Assembly: GCA_019454045.1 (NCBI GenBank)
Contig: SKCR01038121.1
Coordinates: 62,001 to 126,000, forward strand
Direction: 5' to 3'
DNA: 64,000 nt
Source of the DNA: Zanthoxylum bungeanum
Taxonomy: Eukaryota > Streptophyta > Magnoliopsida > Sapindales > Rutaceae
The translations under genes and the position numbers were made by a program. Positions within the stretch are counted from its first letter, which is position 1. Each line of letters starts with the position of its first letter. The notes under the pieces are model-generated. The model worked only from the letters and a program-made list of their open reading frames with translations. It had not been told where the DNA came from and did not search any database. Shown in pieces: positions 45,421 to 57,400 of this stretch.

Positions 45421-48400
45421 CTATTCAGAACCTGAATCAATAGACAGATACAATCGCGGCCTTACAGAGCGCTTTTGGCGAGGAAATGAGAATGGACTAT
45501 CTGAACTTTGCCTGCTTGCCTTCTCAGATTTTCTATCGTTCATACCAAGAAGCAAAGAAGCTGCAGAAGATAAAACATTCCAGACATCTTTTAAAAAAAT
45601 TAAAGAATTTTCTTTTAATACAAAATTAAAGAATTTGCAATGCAGAAATATAGTTATTCGGCAGCCATAACACTTAAATCTTTGATACATGTGAACAATT
45701 CTTGCCACAAGGTTGGCAAGAATCCATACTGAATCCCCAATCCAATATGAGGAATTATGATTATAATTAGAGAAAACATTGAAACTTGAGAACTTCATAC
45801 ACCACTAAACATATTTATTCCTAACCAATTTTTCCATCATTTCTATATATGTAACACCGGATCTAAATAATTACAAGCATGCTTCTAAAAAGCAACTAGC
45901 AAGAAACTTCCTTCACTAAATCTGTCATGATTTTATATCTTTAAATTTAAACAATTTTATCTCTTCAAAGAATAAGGGAACGAACCAGTGTCAGCTAAAG
46001 AATCCATGGCACTTTCTCTGGAATGTACCGGCAGTTTTGAATTTAATCCATTTGCAGCTGCTAACTCATTGTGACCGCCAGTGCCGGTGGCACCACCACC
46101 AAGCCTTAGGGATATCCAATCCTCAGTACGAATACCGTTGGCCATATCAGCTCGATCTCTCAAATCAGACTGCACTGATGTATCTGAAGGCCTTGTTGGA
46201 AGAAAAATCTGAAAAGAGGGATTATCAACTACGCTATCATTCTTGTCAGTCGGAGCCCCAACATTAGAACCTGGGACTAAAGATGCAGACCCCATTGCAG
46301 TATCTGGAGCCAATGTATAACAATTCATTGGTGTAGGAGAGTTGATAGAGCCATGCTGCAAATCCACTAAACCATCTGGGACGTCAGCATCTGAACTAAA
46401 TAGCTGAAAACCTGGCCCTCCTTGAGTTCCAGGTGGTAAATGCCAAAGAGGCATCCCAAAATCATTGTCATTGGCAGCAAGAAAACCCAAGCACAAGTCC
46501 CCACCAGCACCAATAGCAGGATCTTCAGGGAAGGAATTGGCAATTCCTGCAGAGGGCAGAGGAAAAGAAACCCCACCAGCAGCATTTTGATTGTTGCTGT
46601 ATATATTTTCAGAAGATAATAGGAGGTCAGTCTCATCTTCTGAATCACTAAGAACAATAACTTCTGCATTGCCAACTGGTGCAGATGGATTTCCGTCAGC
46701 AAATCCATATGCCGGGTCAACATTCAAGGTCATAGAATCCTGCTCTATTCCATTGTTGGTGAGATCGAAAGTCCCACCACCATCTCGATTTACGCTTGAA
46801 TCTTCTCCATCCCAACCACTTCCAGTAGCACTGCTGCTCATTGGGATAACTTTCGGATCATGATTTACAAACTTTTCATGTAATCTATTACTAGAAGAGC
46901 CATTCATTTCTTCAGGTTTGCTAACTTCCCACAACCCGTTGCGGTTCTTCCTGATTCCAAGTTTCAAACCAATATGACCTTCTGAAACACCTTCCTGCTT
47001 AACATGCTTCAACATTTCCACTTTTGCTTTATCCTCCCCACCAGCAGGAGCACAGAGAGAACCATCAGGAAAGTGCCAGAATGCCAGATCCCCAACTTCC
47101 TGACGGTCACTTTCGCTTCCAGTTTTCACACGCCAAGAACCATCAGGCTTCACCTCAATTTCTGTAATCTCTTCCCCACAATTTCTCATCTACACACAAA
47201 TGTAAACCATATAGTATATATATGTTTGTAGACTTTCTAACAAATAAACTTTCAATAGGTCAAGAAAAGAACACTACCTTAGATGTGATGCGATTGAAAT
47301 ATGGATCAACAATTACATTCTCCAGTGAGTAGTTCCTAAGACAAATAGGGCACTGCCACTGCAGACAGAGACCAATAGCAATGCTTGTCAGAAATAACAA
47401 ATGACAAGAAGAGGACAAAAAGGGAAAAGGAAGAAGAAGAAAACAAGCATATATCGTTTAATTGAATTGCCTTTCTAGAACGTTGGTTGAGCTCCACAAA
47501 AACTTCGAGATCGAAACAGCCCATGTGAACACAGGGCTTAAATCTTCCTGCAACCTTCATCCTTGAACCACTCATCTAAGAACCAGAAAAAACAAGAATA
47601 TCAATATACACTGCAAAAAAACAATTGCAGCAGCTTAGCAATCGAAGTACCTACAACTGTGCTGTTACCAGAATCTAATCCCAACTGAAACAGTATTATT
47701 AACATGGAAATTTTAAGAATTACATTACAACAATTTCCCATGTTACAAAAAGTTACTATTAGGGTAAAGAGAAGGTAATTAAACAAGTGAACAACTCAAC
47801 ATGAGAATAATATTCTTCATTATCCACATACCGAAGTCAACTGCATGTTAATTTTTTTGGTCATATTACCACTGCGTACAAAATCTTCAAGGGTAAAGTT
47901 AAAAACACACTACTAATATCATTTTTTTTTTTAAAAAGACCATGGACGAACACTGTATATGCTAAAAATATACACATAGTACTCTATATGTTATTCATGT
48001 AAGTAACAAAGAGGATCAAGAATACAAAACTGTGGTTCTCCGAATCTCTTAAATTGAGGATGTCTCAAGCATGGACCTATATTAAAACCCTTCAACCCTA
48101 TATGCCGAAACATCAAATCAACCCATTTGGCGTAAACCAGACCCTCTATAAATATTATGATATATTATTCACTGGTAGTGGTAGTACTAGTGTCATTATT
48201 CAACAAATTCAGTACCATGAATATTAGGACTTAGAAACAGCCAACTTGTCCTAGAAATTGGACCTCTTTTCAAGAAAGCTGATGATGCCAGAACTTCATG
48301 AAACTCTTCGATGTATTAGAGTCACTAACAGTGAAAATAGCATGTCCGTACTAAATGTGTGCTGTGGGAGCAGTTTACATCTTTGAGAGCCCCAAGGAAA

Positions 48401-51400
48401 GCATAAAAATGTTTTTGAAACAGAAAGCATAAAAATGTTGGGAAGCTAATATTGCACATGTGACACGAGGAATTAGATTTTATACAAGCATAGAACTTGC
48501 TAAAAAGGTCACCTCACAAACTGTTGCTAAGCATCATTGTCATAAACAATGAACTATGTCATTTGTAGGAATTAGAGGTCTAAGTTAAAGGAAAAATTAG
48601 CCGAGGCTTTCTCCAAATGCTCAAATCAGCATTAAAAAAAAGCTGGATAAAACACTTCCAAATATAACACCAAGAATGCATAGACAGAATGCCAAATCAA
48701 GCAGTGTCTAATCATCTGCCCAACAAGCAACATCATGATTGTAATCAACAGATTCAATCATCTATATAAAAGGGAGCGCTTAGGTGGGTTTTTCAAGCAG
48801 CCGCTTAGGCAGCTATAGGCACGCGTTTTAGGTAAGACCCTAGACAGTAGACACTTTGACTGGTCAAAGGCAGCGCTTGGGCAGTGCTTGGGCAGGTTGA
48901 ACTACCAAAAAGCCTTGCCCCGCCAACCACATTTGACAGCATAGGTTATCATTGATTAGGAAAAATTTTGGAAGCACTCAAAGACCAATGCTAGGTTTCA
49001 AGCATCTTGTAAATCAGCCATTGCTTTAAGCTGGCATCTCAAGCATTGTTAAACAGTTTATGTGGCGTTTAATACAGATCCTAGGTGCAACTTTTTTCCC
49101 CTGTTTTTCTGATTCTACTTTTGACAGTCTTGCAATTACGCCACAATTATTAATCCTTCTCTGGTTATCCGGAACAACTAATAAGTATAAATTAGATACG
49201 GTATATCCATTTACTAAATCTCCAACATTTCCATGTAGAGAAGGATGAACAAAGGGGTTGTTTTTGGCTCTTGTCCTTGATGGATCCTCCATCAACATAG
49301 ACATAAGAGAGCAGCAACAATTGCTGCACATCAAGCCAAAAAATTGGGGAAAGGTGAAGCTACAGTGACAACAGTAACAGAGGAAAACTGTTCATTCATT
49401 CGCTTAAAGCACCACTTCACTGTTCCCACTTCAAATTATACAAGGCCACTGTGTTGATCTCCCAGCAACAACAATTGCTGCAAACCACACAAAAGTGTAT
49501 ATATGATGAAGCTACAGTGCACTCTGAGAATAAAACTATTTTGCTTCTTGGCTGTGAACAAGATGCAACACTTGCACCAACACTATCCAACTTCATCATC
49601 TCACGCAAAGCCAGTGTTATGATTTCCAAGCAACAACAATAGCTGCAAATCACAGCAAAAGGGTGAAGAAGATGAGGGTACAGTAAAAGCCATTTGCTCT
49701 CTCAATTCACACGTTTGTGATAAATCATGCATTATTATTATTTTTTGGTAATCCTGTGGACACTTTTTTTTTTTTGGAAACCCTGCCACCAAATCACTCA
49801 ACCCGGGCTTAAGCAGAGCAGGTAAAACCCCCGGTTGCCCCAGGCTCTTACAAGAAATGCACCCCTTGGACTCAAACTCAAGACCTAACAACCAAGTCAT
49901 AAGCCCTTTGCCACCAAGCAACACCCCTTGGGGACCCGTAACCATTTTGTCAATTAATTAGCAACAATTGCTGCAAATCACAAGCACAAGGGTACAGTAA
50001 AAGCCATTTGCTCTCTCAATTCACACGGTTGTGATTCATCGTTGCATTATTTTTTTTTTTGGTAATCCCATAGCCACTTTGTCAATTAATTAAGCCAACT
50101 CTTATAAATTGAACACATAAATTTACACAAATGTAGAGAGGCCACTTGCGTTTACAAACACCTGCATGTAAGTTTACAAACACCTGCATGTAAGTCACAG
50201 GGCAACATAGATTGACACCAAAAGAATCTTTAACTAGTATATGTAAGTCACAGGGCAACATAGATTGACACCAAAAGAATCTTTAACTTGAATATACAAA
50301 TGTAAAGAAACCACTTGCATTTCACAAACATGTCCGAGTAACTTACCGGACAGCGTAGATTGACACCAAAAGAATCTGCAACTACTTCCAGATCACTATC
50401 ACTATCAGCATTATCAGGAGCATTTCCACCCCCAACACAACGACAAACACGTGCAAGAGCATCTTCCAAACACTCACCATCGGACTCCTTAGGAATCAAG
50501 TTGAGAATCTGACATTACCATGAAACCAGAAGATCACAGAAACATTAAATGTCAAATCTCAAAAACAAAAATAAAAATAAAAGGAATAAATCTTGTAATG
50601 ATAAATCAGAAAGTGCAGCAGCAACACTAATTGTTGTCAGAGTAAGGAAACAAAATTTAGAAAGGTCAGCCATTCAGAAAAATGGATTACCTGTTGAACA
50701 GTTCGCCGCTTAACAATTCTAACTCCTAAGCAGAAGATGCGCGCATCACAACCAGTTAATAAAATTTTATTAATTCCGTCTTTTGTGCATGATGTGATCT
50801 GACAAAACAATAGAAGACAAGCTCAGAAAATGCAAAAAAAAAAAAAAAAAAGCAACAAACCACCTGATACACCTTATTGCAAACTTGTGGCGCCTGCTCA
50901 CCCACCTGCAAATGTGTTATCACGTGCACAAACAGAGAAAGACAGATAGAAAGCCAACAAATACATGCTTGCTTGTGCACGTGAGTGCACACAAACACGC
51001 ATGTGTGCACACAAAAACAGAGCTAACAAATAAGATAGGAAGATGAAAAAAATATTAGAGGCACAAACTTGTTGTGCCTTTACAGAAATAAAACTCACTA
51101 TTGGACCATCATCACGACCATTAGCCCCCAGTAGTTGTGAACCAGGTCTATTAATAGCACGCACGGGTACACCTGTACAAACAATCATAAAAAAGAAAAT
51201 CACAAGTCCTTAACAGCAAAAGATAATGATCACATTTTATTATTACGAACCAAAGGATCTCACTAGATATTACATACTAACATAATCTTTTAATTGCGTA
51301 AAACTGAATTATTATTTTTTTGAAAAGGAAAGAGCATAAAACTGAATATGATATACAAAATGTTGGGATATGATTCACAGAAATAAAATATTTAATTATA

Positions 51401-54400
51401 TGAGAACTATTTATATATCTCACAAATCATCTCAAACATCTCCAATCAGAATAAGAAACAATTCTGGTTCTGGCAAAGTTTATGTAAGAAAAAAATCCAT
51501 AAATCAGTCAAAGCAAATTCTATGACTGTACCATTGACCTGTAGATCCGCATACTGCGGCCACTGCATCCTAAATGGGACTTTGTCATTCAAAAGCATAC
51601 ACCATGCCTGAATAATAACATCATAAACAGGACATGAACATGTTTAATTACTGGAATACTGGTCAAATATAATGAATTATTTAATTTTCCAAACAACCTG
51701 AACGTCGTAGTCTTGCTTTGACAGTAAGTCCTTATCTGCCCTTGTTATTTGAAATGTTCTCTCCACACTCTGTACAGGGTTTGTGCTGAAAAATATTCAA
51801 TTTGAGATTAAAAAAATAATAATAAATTACATTAAACTGTGAATAATACTTGGAAACACAGACATATATATACAACCCCAGGATCAATTACTTTAACGCC
51901 CGAAATAAAAGGAAAAATATCTATATAGTGCATACAAATTATTTAGAAGAATAACCATACATGAGATAAAAATTAAAATACAGTGAAGGATGCATGTTTT
52001 ACTGAGATCATCCCGAGTCAGCGAGGTCATCCCAAGTCCACATGAAAACAACCAATAAGTTAGTTTGTATCGCAAGGTCCATACATGACAAGATCATCAA
52101 CGGACTACAGTTGCTAATTTGTTATAAACCCATTGTAATTCATCTAAGATGATTTAAAGCATAGTCCACACCTTATAATCTTAAGTAATAAGTACTAATT
52201 GTTAGCAATTCTATGACTAAAAATTTGAAGGAAATTTACTACGGCTGCATGAAACAGACAACACATTGTAATTTGCAACATAAACCATAGTAAGAACCAT
52301 ATTTTACCTCTGAAATAAGATAAAAATAATAAACCCAAATATTTGTAAACCTGATTCCTTCAAAAACATATGGAATATATAAAAGACCAGCATGCTGAAT
52401 TAACTTCAAAATTACCAAATGTTTCTTTATGCTAATTACCTCCAATTCAACTTTACCCATAGCATAAGAAAAAACTGTTAACCCAACTACGAGCTTGTCA
52501 AATTTTGTTAGAAAAACCACCCTACAATATTCATTTCAGAAGTGCCAGTGAAAAGTCTATGTTAACTGCCTTCATCTTAAATAAAGATTATGCAATTTCA
52601 CTACAAAGACGCAAAAAGGAGGAAAATACAGACCCTGCGTGATTCACATATCAAAAACGTCAACATAACTATAATCAACTCACCCATCGGTTGGAATACT
52701 AGTAGTAGTCAACTTCACAGGGTATAAAGGATGTGCAACTGTAACCCAGAAACTGCGTGCAAATAAAAGAACCATGAGCCCAAAATTCAACAATACGCAA
52801 AAAACTAGCTTAATAGGAAACAACAAGTGATCACTGGATCAAATAAGCCTGTCAAGATTAATGCAATGACTAATCAAGAATTAAAGGTCCATCAAACTCA
52901 TAAAACTCCATATTTAAACTGAATTTTACTTTTTCCCATACAAACTGCAGAGTTCACAAAAATTAAAAGTTAAAACATATTCGACAGCATACTCCAAAGA
53001 AAACCTGCCAGCCAAACACTTCAACCGAGTTCAAGCAAGCCAGCTTCAGGCAGGCTTGCTGTCCCGTTCAAATCATAGTCATGTATGATCATATATTAAT
53101 ATAACATATGTGCACCTCTTACAATCATACATATTTGTTAATTGTTGATATACCCTTACATCACGGTCAAATAATTTCTCTTAGAAATACTGTATGTCTG
53201 TATCTGCCTGTCTAAAATATTATCATGGCATCTCCTATACATGTATCAACTTCAAAGAAAATTCTAGTCATAATAGTCCTTAGGATCACAGAAGTAATTA
53301 TCCAAGCTTGCAAGGGTAAGTGCATATTGTTCAGTAGTTTTACAATTACAATCTCCACTATGGTGTCTGTCTAATTGTATTTGAGACCAAGGGAATATCA
53401 TGAATTAGGTTAAAAAAACAGCATAACTTTGAAAACAACTGTAGAAATAAATAGTGAAAAGAAAAGGCCAATCACGAAATAATTTGACAGCTAATTATAT
53501 AGATTTGACGGGATTAAAGGATATTTTTCCCACTCTTGCCATGATGTATAAATCACACAAAACTAACAACTCTACAATTGAAATTATGTGAAAATAAAGG
53601 ACTGTGAATTGTGATACGTACGGGTCAGCTCGGCTAAGTCGACAGATCTCACAATAAAATAATTCAGGAACTGGTGGATTTCCCTCTGTAGGTCTCTCTG
53701 GGATTATAACACAACTCATGTGTTGCCACACATCACATCTAGGATCCTCACACTGCCAATCATCAAAAAAGGGGACAGAACAAAAAGAATCAGTAATTCA
53801 TTGAGATAAAGGATTGAACTCCAAATTCAATAGCTACATGCTCCAATACATATCAGATGCAATTTTTTCTACATTAAAAAAGTTATCTGCAGGTGAGATC
53901 ATAAATATAACTTAAAAATTATCCAAAATTATGAAAGAGCATACAAAATACAATTTATACAACATAATAATACAACCTTGATCGTTGACTCAATTTCCAG
54001 TGAACTTCCACAAGGACAGCGAACTTTTGTATCTGATTGGGTGTAGTCATCCATTTCCCCTTTTGTTTTAATGTTACTGCTATTTGAAACATCCTGTCCT
54101 CCCTTTGATGCCAAATCAATGGCCTCAGAGACCTGCAATTTTCTGGGAATAAGAACACCCAATTTATGCATGTCAGAGGCGGGACTAAAGCATGACATCA
54201 AGCCCTATAGAGGGGCACAACAAAGCTTATAAGTTTTGTAACCATAGACTAAACATATGAAAAATGGAGAACAACATCTGTACGAAAAGGTATTTGTAAT
54301 TAGCTATCAAGATGATAAGGAAACTAATAAACCCATGATGGGTGCTATAAACTGAATCATAGAATAGAGGTGCGATAATTAAGAAAACAACCTGTATGTA

Positions 54401-57400
54401 TCATCTATCAGTTTTGCCACCTCTTCTTTACTAACAGCACTCTTCTTTGTCGACATCTTCATAACTGGAAAAAAAAAATATATGGGAAAATAATGCATAA
54501 GCTACAAGGTTCCATAATTTCCACCACATCAGTTTTCAAAGACAGAAATCACGTAAACAAAGGTTTCACTGGGGGTGAAGATTCTCATCAGCAGCATCCA
54601 AACCACCATGAATACCACAGTTAGACATACAGATGTTTAGTGTTAAACAACCCCCCACCCAACACCAAAAAAAAAAAAACGAATTAAAATGGAACCTGCC
54701 ACTTCTTAACTTCAATATGCAGTAACGCCTTTTGTGCACATGTAAACAAGCAATTAGGTTGCCTATGATATACATCCTAAGACTAAACATTATCATTCAA
54801 AGTCCTGATCTTTCTCATTAAATAGAAAGTCTAGATCAGGAGAATTCATTTCTTTATTTCTTTTTCTTCAATAAGAAACAAGAACATTATTCATATAATA
54901 ATGAATGTTCTCCCTCCTCCTCTCCCTCTGCGTAACACACATATAACACACCTCTCATTCTCTTCCACTCTTTGCTCTCACCTCCTTTACCTCTCATTTC
55001 TCTCCCTCACCCTCTCCCTCCTCTCTTCCTTTGACACATACACAAAAAAACACCCCTCTCCTCTCACCCTCCCCTCTCCAAAAGAAAAATTATTGACTTG
55101 CAAATACACAAGGCGTGTAAAAAAGAGCCACATACATAGAATTGAAATGAGATAGAAATAAAATTAAAAAGCAATAATGGCTCGACATCAAATAAAAGCA
55201 CTACAGTTAGTATGTACTGCACCTGGAAAATGATTTTACAACAATATATCAAAACATTGAGAAAAAATGGCAGACAATAAAAATGGAACTGTACAAAGTA
55301 CAAACATCTTTAGTTTCCGACAATATACTAAAGATAGAATGATCAATAATTAGCGGCAAAACAACATTTTTTTCATATTTAGGAGAATGGAAATGGAAAA
55401 GAAATTACCTTGATCATCAGATAAAATGGCTAATATCCGATCGACGAGATCCTACACATATAATATAATAATAAGAACATAATCAGTCAATGACATCCAA
55501 CAAAAACCAAGAAAGATAACTTCAAACAAGAAGAAATAATTTTTAAAAATGTGAGCTCAGCAAAAACCCCAATCATTAGAAGCATAGATAACTAACAGGC
55601 TGAGGTTATAAATCTAATTTCTACCGTTATTCTAACTAGTACATTCAAAAAGATTCATTAGCAATAAAAGAACTGAAAATTTTAAACTTAAAAGATAGGA
55701 TCATGAACAAACACGCGCACACGATAATGTCATGGCAAACAAACTGAGAGTTAAAACTTAAAAGCACTAATTATCATCAAGATTCAATAGCACTTGATAA
55801 CTTGACCACGAATACCAATGTTTTAAAACCCAGCCTGGCCCCTCAACCCGATATGGGGAGAGAGTTAAGGGTCAGAGGTTAGACTGGGGGCCAATCCGTG
55901 GTCAATAATAAATTATTATTTTACTATGTGTTTTTATAAAAACACTAAAAAAGAATTAAAATAGTCTTTAAAATACATATTATATACTCATTCCATAATA
56001 TATGAAAACTACTTTAAGAGGAAATGTTTTTAAAATACTTGATAGGAAATGTTAATTTTTGGTAAAAACTAATCATATGAATAATCAATTTTTGGTATAC
56101 TAATCGCTTTGATAAAAAAAATATAATTATAATGCCATGTGGCATTACAATATAATATATTTGATAGGAAATGTTAGTTTTATTATCATACATATGCAAA
56201 CAATATAATATCGATGCATATATGTTCATCATTTCGCCAACAATCCCTAAACAAAAAAGATCTCTAAAGTGAATTCCAAACCAGTCTTTGTTTCCATTCC
56301 CTCACGCTCTCTTTTGCTCCGTTTCTTTAGTGGCTAGTGGTTACCTACCACCTTACTTAATTAAAGTGAGGCATCTTCTTGTTGGTTTTTAGATCCGCAT
56401 ATCAAGGAAAGGCAGTAGCCCCATTTTGAAGTGGTTACTGCACATTGAAGATCCTTCTATAGTTGAGTTGCAGATAGAGATGAATATGATACCTCATATC
56501 CTGAATTCGTCAACCTTTAATCGGTCAGCCATGTCCAGTGTTCACTCAACGGCCTACCTATACCCAGTGTTTTAAAATACGTATTGAGGTGCCGCCTCGA
56601 GGCGCCGAATCGCCGCCTCGAGGCGTCGGCGCGTCGAGGCGGCCGCCTTATATGTCTTCCACCATGCGGCCGCCTTTCACCAATGAGGCGGGCGCCTCAG
56701 CCCGCCTCTCGCCGAATCGCCGAGAGGCGGGCTGAGGCGCCCGCCTCATTGGTGAGCCTTTTTTGTTCCTTATCACACTAAAACGACGACATTTTGGTGC
56801 CAAAACGTCGTCGTTTTGGCATCGTTATATAAAAAAAAGGAATACCTCTGCTTTGCTTTGGGGTTTGTCTCTGCTTTGTTTCTCTCTTCGTCGCTGCTCT
56901 GCCTCTTCTGCATCGTCTCTCGTCGTCATCTCTCTCAGCTCGGTTCCTGCTTTGCGTCTCTCGGCGTCGTCGTCTCTCAGCGTCGTCTGCTTTGCGTCTC
57001 TCCTCGTCGTCTCTCGGCGTCATCATCTCTCGGTTTGCTTCTCTTCTTAATGAATTGTTTTATTTGTTTTAAACAATCATTTATGTTATTTGCTTCTCTC
57101 GGCGTTGTCATTTATGAATTAAGTGATTGTTTTATTTGCTTTGCGTCTCTCGGCGTCGTCGTCCCTCTCATAATTGTTTTATTTAGGGATTAGTTATCAA
57201 TAATTTCTTAAACATACTATGAATTATGAAGAAATTAATGTATTTTGGATTAGTTATCAATTGTTTTTTGAACATACTATGAATTATGAAAAAATGAATG
57301 TATTTTGGATTATTTTTCCGATTTTCAGCTCGAGGCGCCCGCCTCACCGCCTCGAGGAGGTCCGCCTCGCGCCTCAATGGCCGGCCGCCTCGAGGCGCCT

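Larger units (their letters stand above)
47471..50346 (-). other. SIZ1 intron 12 with degenerate tandem repeats
   Basis: Intron 12 is 47576-50346 (2.77 kb). At about 49300-50060 it holds four diverged units with AGCAACAACAATTGCTGCAA followed by GGTGAAGCTACAGT or GGGTACAGTAAAAGCC. A SINE splits the third/fourth unit. At 50120-50335 it holds copies of the exon 12 end (see below). Confidence 0.7.
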
